Origin: Christensenella hongkongensis
GTDB lineage: Bacteria > Bacillota > Clostridia > Christensenellales > Christensenellaceae
Assembly (NCBI RefSeq): GCF_000981035.1
Contig: NZ_LAYJ01000068.1
Location: 62,001 to 126,000, forward strand
DNA length: 64,000 nt
Direction: 5' to 3'
The position numbers were made by a program, and so were the translations under genes. Under the pieces are notes generated by a model. It saw only the letters and a list, made by a program, of their open reading frames with translations, was not told the DNA's origin and made no database searches. Shown here one piece after another: positions 49,999 through 58,983 of this stretch. How positions within the stretch are numbered: the stretch's first letter is position 1; the number at the start of each line of letters is the position of its first letter.

Positions 49999-50967
49999 CT
50001 ATCGTATTTCTTCAAATGCCCTGATCTGGTATTCTGTATTGCGCGGGTTTTCGGGCTGCCACCCCATTTCTTCATAATCAAACAGTTCTGCAATAAGCCC
50101 GCCCTTTTTACACGCAAACGTTTCCTTTATCTCCCGCGCTTCAGCGTAAATCTCTTCCTTCGTTCCGCTGATGCCTGTGGTCTGATAGTTGATCGGCTGG
50201 CAGAAGCAAAGCCTGCCGTTGTACTTTTCTTTGAGCATATTCATATCGTTGATATCCGCCTGTCCCAAATTCAGAATATCAACGCCTGCCTCGATCAGGT
50301 CTTCAATGATTGGGGCGACATATCCGCAGGTGTGGAAAAATACATCCATTCCAAGGCTATGCACGAGCGCGAATTGATCTGCATAACGCTTCTTGAAGTA
50401 TTTGCGCCATAACTCCGGCGAAATCATCATAGACTGCTGCATTCCCCAATCGTCAAAAAGCGATACCCCGTCAAATCCATACTCCGGCATTTGCCTGATG
50501 ATCTCGTTTTCAAAACCAAACACAATATCCGCAAGCTGTTCCACCCGCTCGGGCATATCGTACATGTCGATCATCAGCAGCTCGAACCTGCGCAGGAAGC
50601 TCATGACCGTAAACCCTGAAAGATAGAGGCTGCCCATCAGGTAACGGTCGCCTTTCTCAATTTTGCGCACCGCTTCAAAGCGTTCCTTATCGTAGGGATC
50701 AGGCGCAATATTGTTCACATAATTCTCGTAATTGTCCCAATCCTTCAGAAGGTACTCCTGTGGTACGCCCATTGAACTGGTATCCTGCTCGCTCTTCTGC
50801 CACAAAAATCCCCATTCGGTTTCCCGTCCGCTTTCGCCGGCATCCCATCGTTCAAGCACCACCTGCACGATATCCGTATCGCAGGCGTTTCCGCTGAACA
50901 AAAAGACCGGTATCCTGTCCGGCGTTCCAAAATGAATTGCCCTTTTCACGGTTTCTCTCCTATCCAT
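49999..50967 (-). CDS. Uroporphyrinogen decarboxylase-like (UroD/MtaA superfamily) protein
   Basis: The 322-residue protein has a UroD-type TIM barrel: RETVKRAIHFGTPDRIPVFL at the start, GFDGVSLFDDWGMQQSMMIS in the middle, and HSLGMDVFFHTCGYVAPIIE plus ILNLGQADINDM near the end. The H-x-C-G motif is shared with MtaA/CmuA methyltransferases. It is too divergent for haem synthesis, and no hem genes are near; many such proteins sit in sugar or methyl-group operons with unknown roles. The ATG at 50967 follows GGGAGG. It is the first gene of the operon with the ROK kinase and DeoC. Confidence 0.8.
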   Translation of the reverse strand: MDRRETVKRAIHFGTPDRIPVFLFSGNACDTDIVQVVLERWDAGESGRETEWGFLWQKSEQDTSSMGVPQEYLLKDWDNYENYVNNIAPDPYDKERFEAVRKIEKGDRYLMGSLYLSGFTVMSFLRRFELLMIDMYDMPERVEQLADIVFGFENEIIRQMPEYGFDGVSLFDDWGMQQSMMISPELWRKYFKKRYADQFALVHSLGMDVFFHTCGYVAPIIEDLIEAGVDILNLGQADINDMNMLKEKYNGRLCFCQPINYQTTGISGTKEEIYAEAREIKETFACKKGGLIAELFDYEEMGWQPENPRNTEYQIRAFEEIR

Positions 50968-51076
50968 GCTTTCCCCTCCCATATATACTTGCTTCTGTCC
51001 GCGCGCTATCAGCGTCTGTCCCGGTAAATCTGTTTTTTTCCTTCCTGTTATTTTATGGCGTCCACTCGATTTAAAC

Positions 51077-51109
51077 TACTTTTGTAAATGTTGTTTTATA
51101 TCTTGGCAA
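51077..51109 (-). promoter_or_regulatory. Promoter/operator of the UroD-ROK-DeoC operon
   Basis: Minus-strand TTGCCA (51104-51109) and TACAAA (51081-51086) are 17 bp apart. The 12-mer TACTTTTGTAAA (plus sense, 51077-51088) covers the -10 box. Its exact reverse complement overlaps the -10 of the ROK regulator gene at 52355-52366. A block at the -10 implies repression. Confidence 0.65.
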
Positions 51110-51154
51110 AAAAATATTGCTGCACCGAAAGCACAAAATTTGCCGCATTTCCAT

Positions 51155-52339
51155 CTATTGCACATTCAGCCTCAGCTTGGGCGTTTTAAAGAATTGATCG
51201 AGAACAAAAATACTTCCCCCAAGGGCGTAGGCTTCTTCCTCAACCGTTCCCCGCCGGACGGTGATTTTACCATTCCTGCTGTATGGAACATAGTCGTTTA
51301 CTACATTGTTTATTGTCCTGAGAAATAAATCATTTTCTACATACGGCAGGTCTCCCAGCACAACAAGCGAAATATCAAAGAGCTTCACCGCGTTTGCAAT
51401 CGCGATTCCAAAACACCGGGCCGCCTCCTGTACGATCTGCCTTGCGGGTTCTTTTCCATCCGCGGCTTCCGCAAGGATCACACGGAATTCTTCTTTCTTC
51501 CCTGTTTTCCCGGCATACTGCCCGCACATGGTCACCTTGGAGCAGTAGAGCTCCAGGCATCCGCGCTTGCCGCACGTGCATAACGCGCCGTCTTTATCAA
51601 AGGTCGTGTGCCCAAGGTATCCTGAATTTCCGCACTCACCCTCATACAGCGCGCCTTTCTGGTATACTGCCATACCAATACCCGTACGAAATGCTACATA
51701 CAGCATATTTTTATTCACGCCCACAAAGGCGCTCCTGTCTGCAAGAGCAAGCAGGTGTGCGTCATTGCGGATAAAGGTCTTGATTCCAAGGTCCCGTTCG
51801 ATGAGGCTGCTGATTTCGATATCCTTTGCCCCAGGCATCCGCGCAACGCTGATCGGCTTATTTTCTGTGATGTCTACCAGCCCCGGGATGCCGATTCCTG
51901 CGCCAATCACGTTGCCTGCGCTGATTCCAAGGCTTTCAAGTCCCTCGTGGATTGCAGAAAGAATGGCGTGTGAAACATCCTCCATTGAATCCGCATAGGA
52001 TTGCTCCCAGCGTTTTGAAAAAACGATATTACCTTTAAGGTCGGAAAAAACGACGCGGATCGGTGGAAATTCAAAATCCACCCCTACCGCAAAATACCGG
52101 TTTAAATCCAAAGCATACAGCATCGGCTGCCTTCCGCCCATGGATTCTCCCAAGCCGGTTTTTTGGGCGATTCCTTCCTCCACCAGCTCTCCGAGCAGCT
52201 TCAGCACCGTTGGCCTGCTCAGCCTGGTGCGCTGCACCAGCTCCTCTACGGAAAGCGCATCGCTATCGCGCAGCGTACACAGCACAAGATGCCTGTTTGC
52301 CTTTTTTAACATCCTGCTGTTGTTGATTTCCTGTGCCAT
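51155..52339 (-). CDS. ROK-family transcriptional repressor (NagC/XylR type)
   Basis: The 394-residue protein has an N-terminal winged helix (about 10-75, LSVEELVQRTRLSRPTVLKL) and a ROK sugar-binding domain (about 85-380) with GAGIGIPGLVD, FIRNDAHLLALADRSA and GTGIGMAVYQKGALYEGECG. The zinc motif CTCGKRGCLELYCS is present, typical of ROK repressors such as NagC and Mlc. It binds DNA until a sugar or sugar phosphate is sensed. GGAGGG precedes the ATG at 52339. A shared 12-mer over its own and the next operon's -10 box suggests that it controls both. Confidence 0.9.
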   Translation of the reverse strand: MAQEINNSRMLKKANRHLVLCTLRDSDALSVEELVQRTRLSRPTVLKLLGELVEEGIAQKTGLGESMGGRQPMLYALDLNRYFAVGVDFEFPPIRVVFSDLKGNIVFSKRWEQSYADSMEDVSHAILSAIHEGLESLGISAGNVIGAGIGIPGLVDITENKPISVARMPGAKDIEISSLIERDLGIKTFIRNDAHLLALADRSAFVGVNKNMLYVAFRTGIGMAVYQKGALYEGECGNSGYLGHTTFDKDGALCTCGKRGCLELYCSKVTMCGQYAGKTGKKEEFRVILAEAADGKEPARQIVQEAARCFGIAIANAVKLFDISLVVLGDLPYVENDLFLRTINNVVNDYVPYSRNGKITVRRGTVEEEAYALGGSIFVLDQFFKTPKLRLNVQ

Positions 52340-52354
52340 AACGCCACCCTCCTG

Positions 52355-52392
52355 TTTACAAAAGTATAATGCGGACAGGACGAATTTGTCAA
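52355..52392 (-). promoter_or_regulatory. Promoter/operator of the ROK repressor gene
   Basis: Minus-strand TTGACA (52387-52392) and TATACT (52363-52368) are 18 bp apart. TTTACAAAAGTA (52355-52366, plus sense) overlaps the -10 and is the exact reverse complement of the site at 51077-51088. A weaker relative, ACTTTTATAAA, follows at about 52396-52406. Confidence 0.65.
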
Positions 52393-52432
52393 CCACTTTT
52401 ATAAATCTTATTTTTTAAGTGCTTTTATGAAT

Positions 52433-52467
52433 AAAAAAGCCGTGCGTTCAATCTCCACACGGCTTTT
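52433..52467. terminator. Terminator after metY
   Basis: AAAAGCCGTG and CACGGCTTTT make a 10-bp stem with a 13-base loop; on the minus strand T residues follow. Confidence 0.8.
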
Positions 52468-52475
52468 CCTGAACT

Positions 52476-53735
52476 TTAGATTTGTGCAAAACCCCGTTTG
52501 AGGTCGTCAAGGATATCCTCGATATTCTCGATACCGACAGAGTAGCGTATCATGCCCGGCGTAATTCCCGCAGCCACAAGCTGTTCGTCCGTAAGCTGCC
52601 TGTGCGTTTCGCTCGCAGGATGCAGCACGCATGTTTTTACCGTTGCAACATGGACTACATTAGAGGCCATCGTGAGGCTGTCCATAAACTTTATGGCAGC
52701 ATCCCTTCCTCCCTTAAGCGAAAAGGACACGACTCCGCTGGCGCCCTGCGGCAGGTATTTCTGCGCCAGATCGTAATATTTGTCGCCTTTGAGCCCCGGA
52801 TAGTTCACAGACTCCACAGCATCCTGCGTGCTCAGGAATTTCGCTACCTTTTGCGCATTCTGCGTATGCCGCTCCATACGGAGCGCAAGCGTCTCCAGTC
52901 CGAGGTTTAGGAGAAACGCCGCATGGGCCGTTGGGCTTGCGCCGATATCGCGCATCAGCTGCACGCGCGCTTTCATGATGTATGCGAGCTTGCCAAACGT
53001 TTCCGTATAGACTACCCCGTGATAGCTGTCGTCCGGCTGTGTAAGGCCTGGGTAATCCTTCCAGTCAAAATTTCCGCTGTCTATGATCACGCCGCCAAGC
53101 TGCACGGCGTGTCCGTCCATATATTTTGAGGTGGAATGCGTCACAATATCCGCCCCGAATTCAAACGGCCTGCACAGGATCGGCGTGGCAAACGTATTGT
53201 CTACAATAAGCGGCACGCCGTGCTTATGCGCAAGGTTTGCAAACCGTTCGATATCGAAAACCGAAATCGCCGGATTGGCGATCGTTTCACCGAATACGAG
53301 CTTCGTATTGGGGCGGAACGCCTTTTCAAGCTCTTCGTCCGGCGCATCCTGATCGACAAAGGTACACTCGATTCCAAGCTTTTTAAGCGTCACGGAAAAC
53401 AGGTTTATCGTACCGCCATAAATCTCTGAGGCACAGACCATGTGGTCTCCCGCTCCCATAATATTGAGCAGCGCAATCATATTCGCCGACTGGCCGGAGG
53501 ATGTGCACATCGCGCCCACGCCGCCTTCAAGAGCGGCAAGCTTTTCTTCCACATAGCCAACCGTAGGATTGGCAAGGCGAGTGTAAAAATATCCTTCCGC
53601 CTTCAGGTCGAACAAGTCCCCGATGTGTTCCGTGGAATCGTAATTGTATGTCGTACTCTGATAGATCGGCAGCGCGTGCGGCTCGCCGTTCTTAGGCTTC
53701 CAGCCTTCGTGAAGGCATTTTGATTCGATTCTCAT
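52476..53735 (-). CDS. metY: O-acetylhomoserine sulfhydrylase / PLP-dependent Cys-Met metabolism enzyme
   Basis: The 419-residue protein has the Cys/Met PLP family pattern: LPIYQSTTYNYDSTEHIGDL, YTRLANPTVGYVEEKLAALE, MCTSSGQSANMIALLN, the PLP-contact IVDNTFATPILCRPF and the PLP lysine in THSTSKYMDGHAVQLGG. Length and the opening fit MetY, which makes homocysteine from O-acetylhomoserine and sulfide. A gamma-lyase role cannot be excluded. It follows the EF-P reductase gene by about 40 bases. Homoserine dehydrogenase, which supplies the precursor, lies 4 kb away on the same strand. Confidence 0.92.
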   Translation of the reverse strand: MRIESKCLHEGWKPKNGEPHALPIYQSTTYNYDSTEHIGDLFDLKAEGYFYTRLANPTVGYVEEKLAALEGGVGAMCTSSGQSANMIALLNIMGAGDHMVCASEIYGGTINLFSVTLKKLGIECTFVDQDAPDEELEKAFRPNTKLVFGETIANPAISVFDIERFANLAHKHGVPLIVDNTFATPILCRPFEFGADIVTHSTSKYMDGHAVQLGGVIIDSGNFDWKDYPGLTQPDDSYHGVVYTETFGKLAYIMKARVQLMRDIGASPTAHAAFLLNLGLETLALRMERHTQNAQKVAKFLSTQDAVESVNYPGLKGDKYYDLAQKYLPQGASGVVSFSLKGGRDAAIKFMDSLTMASNVVHVATVKTCVLHPASETHRQLTDEQLVAAGITPGMIRYSVGIENIEDILDDLKRGFAQI

Positions 53736-53775
53736 TTCTATATCCTCCTGTAAATTGATGTCATATCATTATGGT

Positions 53776-54507
53776 TCAGATCACGATACCGCCGTTGGGG
53801 CTTATGACCTGCCCGGTGATAAACCGGCTGCGGTCCTCTGCCAAAAACAAAATCGCCTGTGCGATGTCGTCCGGCTCGCCAATACACCCAAGCGGCGTCT
53901 CTTCCCTTAATTCCTCTTTTATATCCTCACTTAGCGCTGCGTTCATATCGGTCTCTACCACGCCGGGCGCAACGCAGTTTACCTGGATGCCGGATGGGCC
54001 GACCTCCTTTGCAAGTGCCTTTGTAAAGCCGATTACCGCCGCCTTTGAAGCGGAATAATGTACCTCGCAGGATGCGCCCGCAATTCCCCAGATTGACGAT
54101 ACGTTGATAATCTTTCCTTTTTTCCTGCTGATCATGTCCGGCAGCACGCCCTTTGCACAGTGGAACATTCCTTTGATATTCACATCGAACATCCGGTCCC
54201 ATTCCTCTTCCGTGATATCCGTAAACAGCTTTTGCTGCGCCATACCGGCGTTGTTCACCAGAACATCAACGCTGCCAAAATCCTGCCTGATTTTCAAAAA
54301 CATTGCGTCTACCTGCGCCTTATCCGATACGTCCGCCCGAAAAAGCCTTGCACAGGCTCCAAGCGCACGCAGTTCTTCCCCAAGCTCTTTTGCCTGTTGC
54401 TCATGCGTATGGTAATTTGCCGCAACGCAAAAGCCCTGGCGGGCAAACGCAAGAGCCACTGCCCTGCCGATTCCGCGCGATGCGCCTGTGATGAGAACGG
54501 TACCCAT
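53776..54507 (-). CDS. ymfI: Elongation factor P 5-aminopentanone reductase (short-chain dehydrogenase)
   Basis: The 243-residue SDR protein has the cofactor loop TGASRGIGRAVALAF, NNAG, the catalytic Tyr-x-x-x-Lys in VHYSASKAAVIGFTKALAKE and the segment INVSSIWGIAGASCEVHYSA that I associate with YmfI. In Bacillus YmfI finishes the 5-aminopentanol modification of EF-P. FabG-like ketoacyl reductase activity is the alternative. No efp gene is in the window. The ATG at 54507 follows AAAAGGGG. Confidence 0.8.
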   Translation of the reverse strand: MGTVLITGASRGIGRAVALAFARQGFCVAANYHTHEQQAKELGEELRALGACARLFRADVSDKAQVDAMFLKIRQDFGSVDVLVNNAGMAQQKLFTDITEEEWDRMFDVNIKGMFHCAKGVLPDMISRKKGKIINVSSIWGIAGASCEVHYSASKAAVIGFTKALAKEVGPSGIQVNCVAPGVVETDMNAALSEDIKEELREETPLGCIGEPDDIAQAILFLAEDRSRFITGQVISPNGGIVI

Positions 54508-54636
54508 TGTTTCCCCTTTTCGCAATAAATCGTATTAGATTTATTATACTGTATCGCATTCTAAAATAAAACAGGAAATTATCTGATATCGATCAATATG
54601 TGCGCATGCCTTCGAGTCTCGAACGATATCACATAA

Positions 54637-54664
54637 TGAAAAGTCCGGAGCTCCCGCCCCGGAC
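54637..54664 (-). terminator. Terminator of the lemA-DUF2207 operon
   Basis: GTCCGG(AG) at 54643-54650 pairs with CCGGAC ending at 54664; on the minus strand TTTTCATT follows. Confidence 0.7.
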
Positions 54665-54679
54665 CGTCCTTTTTTTCTG

Positions 54680-56566
54680 TTACCAGCTGCCGAAGCTTCC
54701 GCCGCCACCTCCGCCACCGGAGAAACCGCCCCCGCCAAAGCCGCCGCCTCCGCCGATTCCACCGCCGGAGCTTTCTTTGGTCGCAGACATCGTCTGCTGT
54801 GTATAGTACATGGTATTGGAGAGCATACTCGCAAACCAGATCGTAGTGAATACCGAACCGTTATAGCCGTAATACCAGCTTGGCGGTTCCACTGCGATGC
54901 TTTCAAACTGCTTCGCCCATTTGTCCGAAACGCCCAGCACATATGCGTAAGGCAGGACATTGTAAAAATACTTCGGATCGTCATTCACCAGCATTTTCAG
55001 CTTGTCCGCCTCCACCGTCTCGATAAAGTGTTTCAGCCCCAGAATACGGCCCGCCCACTGCGCGCCGCGTTCGGTACGCCTTCTCATTTGCGTCGCGAGG
55101 ATCATCATAACAATCGTCATAGCCATCGGCACAATTACCATCATACCAAACAAATCAACGCTCATCAGGGAGACAATCGCAAGGTATGCCACTGCCAGCA
55201 CCGTGAACAAAACCATAGAGCCTGTTCTCGTAGAAAGCTTTTCGGATTTCCACTTGTTGACATTTGAAATCAGGCCTGAGGTCAGCACCCATCCAAACAC
55301 CCAGGCAATCGCACACGGTATGATTGCGGCAAACAATTCGTAGGAATCGAGGTAAATGCTGAACGCAAGCATCAATGCCATGGGGAATGCGGCAAAAGCG
55401 CCCGCAAAGCTTTGCCGCCGCAATGATTTTTTGGTAAATACGCGGTTTTGCTCCATTTCATATTTATCCTTGATACGCGATTTTACAGCGGCAATCGTAT
55501 CTGAAAACGTATATTGCATATCCTTTACGCTGATGCTCTCCCTGCCGCTGAACATCTTATCGAACAAAATCCGTTCGTAGTCGTTCGCCGTATCCGGCAG
55601 GTCTTTGACCTTTTTAAAAGAAACGTTTTTCTTGTCCTCCTGATGGATTTCAAGGTTTCCCTGGTCCGCCCAATAGATAAGAAGGGATACGGCATCCTTG
55701 TTCTCCACGATACCGTCAATAATATATCCCACATCCGCGGGGTTCATACCCTCCGGCGGATAAAATTCAACGGTCTGTACCTCGCGGTTCTTTTTCCCCG
55801 CAGTGACAAACAGAAGTACGACGATCACAAATACAACGAGGCCAATCAGGATGCAGGGCATCAAAAGGCTTTGCGCGCTGCGCGCGCCGACAAAATAGCC
55901 GTCAGGAAGCTCAATACGAATTGTGACAGCCTCATAAGGCGCAATCGTCTGGTTGATCGATCCCCTTATGGTATTGCCGTCAACCGTATATTTCAATGCG
56001 TTTTCGTTGTATCCGGAGTTGCCCGCCGCGCCGGTCGTAAAACCGACCTTTGACGCATCGAACTCCTTTGGCATGGTGATTTCAAAGGTCATTCCCTCAA
56101 TCGGTATCGGATTATCGCTGCCGATCAGATTGAAATAAAATTCATCCATCGAGGAAAGCCCGTCGTCGCCCATGTCGTAACGGTAGCTGTAATTGTAATT
56201 CTGTGTGCCGCTCACCGTCAGGTCAGCGTCCCCAAAATAAATTGTAAGGCCCGCGTTGCCGCTTTCCGTATGGTATGGGCCGTCTGATTCGATATTGGAA
56301 ATAATCGCGCGGTATCTGCTTTTCACTACATTCCCGTCAATCCTGCGCGACAGCTCAACGTCTGTTGGGATTGTCCTTGTAATACCATGCTTTGCCGAGA
56401 ATTCCGGAAATTCCGCCGTCACGTTTTCCGTGATGTCATAGGTATTGTTTTCATTTACGTTGATTTTGATATCTTCCTGCGAGATCGTATAATCCGACGC
56501 GGCAAACGCGAAGGACGGGATGAGCAGCACAAGAAGTACTGTCAAAACCAAAAACAGTTTTTTCAT
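54680..56566 (-). CDS. DUF2207-domain membrane protein
   Basis: The 628-residue protein has a signal peptide (MKKLFLVLTVLLVLLIPSF, cut near Ala-Ala), a large extracellular beta domain (about 25-240) with NENNTYDITENVTAEFPEF, a membrane helix near 245-270, a cytoplasmic region, two further helix groups near 400-470 and a glycine-rich tail (GGGGGFGGGGFSGGGG) ending in SFGSW. This is the DUF2207 layout. Such proteins are often co-encoded with LemA, as here; the function is unknown. GGAG precedes the ATG at 56566. Confidence 0.88.
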   Translation of the reverse strand: MKKLFLVLTVLLVLLIPSFAFAASDYTISQEDIKINVNENNTYDITENVTAEFPEFSAKHGITRTIPTDVELSRRIDGNVVKSRYRAIISNIESDGPYHTESGNAGLTIYFGDADLTVSGTQNYNYSYRYDMGDDGLSSMDEFYFNLIGSDNPIPIEGMTFEITMPKEFDASKVGFTTGAAGNSGYNENALKYTVDGNTIRGSINQTIAPYEAVTIRIELPDGYFVGARSAQSLLMPCILIGLVVFVIVVLLFVTAGKKNREVQTVEFYPPEGMNPADVGYIIDGIVENKDAVSLLIYWADQGNLEIHQEDKKNVSFKKVKDLPDTANDYERILFDKMFSGRESISVKDMQYTFSDTIAAVKSRIKDKYEMEQNRVFTKKSLRRQSFAGAFAAFPMALMLAFSIYLDSYELFAAIIPCAIAWVFGWVLTSGLISNVNKWKSEKLSTRTGSMVLFTVLAVAYLAIVSLMSVDLFGMMVIVPMAMTIVMMILATQMRRRTERGAQWAGRILGLKHFIETVEADKLKMLVNDDPKYFYNVLPYAYVLGVSDKWAKQFESIAVEPPSWYYGYNGSVFTTIWFASMLSNTMYYTQQTMSATKESSGGGIGGGGGFGGGGFSGGGGGGGSFGSW

Positions 56567-56605
56567 TTTACTCTCCAGACTTTTAATTGTTACCCTCAAA
56601 AACAG

Positions 56606-56656
56606 TTTCGCAACCGCAAGATGCGGTTGCGAAAGCCTGCGGGGACGCGTCCCCGC
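56606..56656. repeat. Two strong hairpins between lemA and DUF2207 genes
   Basis: TTTCGCAACCGC (56606-56617) and GCGGTTGCGAAA (56623-56634) form a 12-bp perfect stem with a five-base loop. Next to it GCGGGGACGCGTCCCCGC (56639-56656) is a perfect 18-bp palindrome. Neither is followed by a T-run on the minus strand. They may limit readthrough or stabilise the lemA mRNA end. Confidence 0.6.
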
Positions 56657-56668
56657 CAATATCCTGTT

Positions 56669-57241
56669 TTAGAACTGTACCTTTACGTTCTCACGCTCCG
56701 CCGCATTCGGCACTTCGTACATCGGCTGTTTTGTAAAGTTGAACTTCTTTGCGATCAGCCTTGTAGGGAAGGTCTCCAGCTTGGTGTTAAACATCCGCAC
56801 ATTCGCGTTATAATATTTACGCGCGTTTGCAAGGTCTGTCTCCACCATGTTGAGCTGGTTTTGCAGGTCGAGGAAGTTTGTATTCGCCTTAAGGTCCGGA
56901 TACGCCTCCGCAACGGCAAACAGGCTCCTGAGCGTTCCCGAAAGGATGTTTTCGTTTTGCAGCCGTTCTTCCGTTGTCGAAGAGTTTGCGACGCTGTTCC
57001 TTGCGGCGGTCACCTCGTCAAGCGTTCCGCGCTCGTGGGCGGCGTAGCCCTTTACCGTCTCCACGAGGTTCGGAATCAGGTCAAACCGTTTTTTGAGATA
57101 AACATCGATGGTGGCAAACGCCTCTTCGATGCTGTTTTTCATTTTGATAAAATTGTTGTATGCGACGATATACCAGATCACGATGATCACAATGATCGCT
57201 GCTACAACGCCGATTAAAATCCACAGCCATGTTAAATCCAT
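56669..57241 (-). CDS. lemA: LemA-family protein
   Basis: The 190-residue protein has one N-terminal membrane helix (about 5-27) and the LemA core: YNNFIKMKNSIEEAFATIDV, YLKKRFDLIPNLVETVKGYA, HERGTLDEVTAARNSV and YPDLKANTNFLDLQNQL. LemA proteins have an outward N-terminus and a helical cytoplasmic domain; their role is unclear. AGGAGGG precedes the ATG. The next gene is DUF2207, the usual partner. Confidence 0.93.
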   Translation of the reverse strand: MDLTWLWILIGVVAAIIVIIVIWYIVAYNNFIKMKNSIEEAFATIDVYLKKRFDLIPNLVETVKGYAAHERGTLDEVTAARNSVANSSTTEERLQNENILSGTLRSLFAVAEAYPDLKANTNFLDLQNQLNMVETDLANARKYYNANVRMFNTKLETFPTRLIAKKFNFTKQPMYEVPNAAERENVKVQF

Positions 57242-57303
57242 GAGTAACCCTCCTATTGATTATATGGGCAAAACGCCCAGAGAGAATGCCTTCCCCGCCT
57301 TTG

Positions 57304-57645
57304 TTATCCTTTTACGATCACAGCATGGAACAAAAGCTCGCCATCGCCCGTATTTTTGAGTCCGTGCGTCTGTCCGTCATAGCAGACTGTCACATCGCCT
57401 GCCTTTACGGGAACAGTCTTTCCATTATCGTTATATTCCCCTGCTCCCTGTGTGATATAATAGATTTCCGCTTCGCCGGTATGCGTATGGTCGCTTACCG
57501 TTGTGCCCGGCTCCAGCGTTATTGTTGCCAGCAAACCAAGATTCGGGCAGTTTTCTCCTCCGAGCCAGTGGTACATCTGCGCGCTTCCGATTCCTTCGCC
57601 ACCCAGTTTTTCTTCCTTGATTGCCTCATGCTTCCCAATAATCAT
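57304..57645 (-). CDS. Cupin-domain protein
   Basis: The 113-residue protein is a single beta-barrel cupin with motif 1 TVSDHTHTGEAEIYYITQGAG (metal ligands His-His-Glu) and motif 2 AGDVTVCYDGQTHGLKNTGD (His). Small cupins bind a metal and act as isomerases, dioxygenases or sensors; no substrate is implied here. AAGGGAG precedes the ATG at 57645, which is preferred to GTG at 57654. It follows hom by 41 bases. Confidence 0.85.
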   Translation of the reverse strand: MIIGKHEAIKEEKLGGEGIGSAQMYHWLGGENCPNLGLLATITLEPGTTVSDHTHTGEAEIYYITQGAGEYNDNGKTVPVKAGDVTVCYDGQTHGLKNTGDGELLFHAVIVKG

Positions 57646-57686
57646 TGTTTCCACTCCCTTTACCGAAACAGATTGTATAAACCCCT

Positions 57687-58961
57687 TTATTTCTCTACGC
57701 GGATACAGCTTGGAACATTCACCACCGCGTCAAGCTCCTTAATTTCCTCGATGGCCTTCTGCAGGTCCTTCTCATGCGCTTTGTGCGTTACCAGAATGAG
57801 CGGCGCCGACTGCTCGCCCTTCTTTGCGCCTTTTTGGATGACGCTTTCGATGCTCACATCATGTTTTCCAAGGATTCCCGCAATTTTTGCGAGCACGCCC
57901 GGCTTATCGAGCACATTCGTGCGGACGAAATACTCTGTGAGCCAGTTGTCGTTGAATTTCACCTGATTGGCATCGTATGAATTTTCAAACGTCACATACC
58001 TGGGGTTTGGCGCACCGACCGAATAGATCATGTCCGACACAAGTGCGCTTGCCGTCGGGAAATCTCCCGCGCCCTTGCCATACCACATCATCTCGCCAAC
58101 CGCGCTGCCGTTAATAAAGATCGCGTTGAACGATCCTTTGATGCTTGCAAGCGCATGGTCTTTGGGGATCATCGTGGGATGCACACGCACCTCGATTTCA
58201 CCGTTTTCGTCTTTTTTGCCGATTGCCAGCAGCTTCACCACATAACCAAGCTCGCGGCCGATCTCGATATCAAGCTTCGTGATCTTCGTAATTCCCTCGC
58301 AGTAAATTTTATCCACCGGCACGCGTGCATGGAACGCCATGGAAGCAAGGATGGACAGCTTATAGCGCGCGTCGTATCCCTCCACATCGCTCGTGGGATT
58401 CGCCTCCGCGTATCCAAGCTCCTGCGCTTCTTTCAATACATCGTCAAAATCCCTGCCTTCGTCGTCCATTTTCGTAAGGATATAGTTGGTCGTACCGTTC
58501 ACGATTCCGTATATCCTGTCGATGCTGTTGGCCTGCATGGAATCATTGAGGGCGCGCAGGATGGGTATTCCGCCGCCGACCGCCGCTTCAAAGTAGAAAC
58601 CTGCGTTTCCGCGCTTTGCCGCCGCCTCAAGATCCGGCCAGTTTTGCGAGATCATGTCCTTATTTGCGGACACGACCGTTTTCCCCGCTTCGAGTGCCTT
58701 GATGATAAATTCCTTGGACGGCTTCAGCCCGCCCATCACCTCCGCAACGATTGTGATTTCCGGATCGTTAATAATTTCATCGATGTCCTTTGCTTTCTTG
58801 CTGTCCGGCACATCCACCGCATAATTGAGGGCCAGCGTTTTTTTGACCTCCAAATGTATGTTTTCCTTATGCTCGATGTTTTTCTGTTCCTTTTCGATCA
58901 GCTGGTAAATTCCTCCGCCAACCGTTCCCATACCGAGTATCGCTACTTTGATATCTTTCAT
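57687..58961 (-). CDS. hom: Homoserine dehydrogenase
   Basis: The 424-residue protein has the NAD(P) loop VAILGMGTVGGGIYQLI, the substrate site AAVGGGIPILRALNDSM, GIVNGTTNYILTKM and EAQELGYAEANPTSDVEGYDA, followed by a C-terminal ACT domain (about 345-420, VLDKPGVLAKIAGILGKHDV), which is the feedback-sensing part. It reduces aspartate semialdehyde to homoserine for Met and Thr synthesis. It lies 22 bases after coaX. Confidence 0.96.
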   Translation of the reverse strand: MKDIKVAILGMGTVGGGIYQLIEKEQKNIEHKENIHLEVKKTLALNYAVDVPDSKKAKDIDEIINDPEITIVAEVMGGLKPSKEFIIKALEAGKTVVSANKDMISQNWPDLEAAAKRGNAGFYFEAAVGGGIPILRALNDSMQANSIDRIYGIVNGTTNYILTKMDDEGRDFDDVLKEAQELGYAEANPTSDVEGYDARYKLSILASMAFHARVPVDKIYCEGITKITKLDIEIGRELGYVVKLLAIGKKDENGEIEVRVHPTMIPKDHALASIKGSFNAIFINGSAVGEMMWYGKGAGDFPTASALVSDMIYSVGAPNPRYVTFENSYDANQVKFNDNWLTEYFVRTNVLDKPGVLAKIAGILGKHDVSIESVIQKGAKKGEQSAPLILVTHKAHEKDLQKAIEEIKELDAVVNVPSCIRVEK

Positions 58962-58983
58962 TGCCTTGCTCCTTCTCTTCTGT

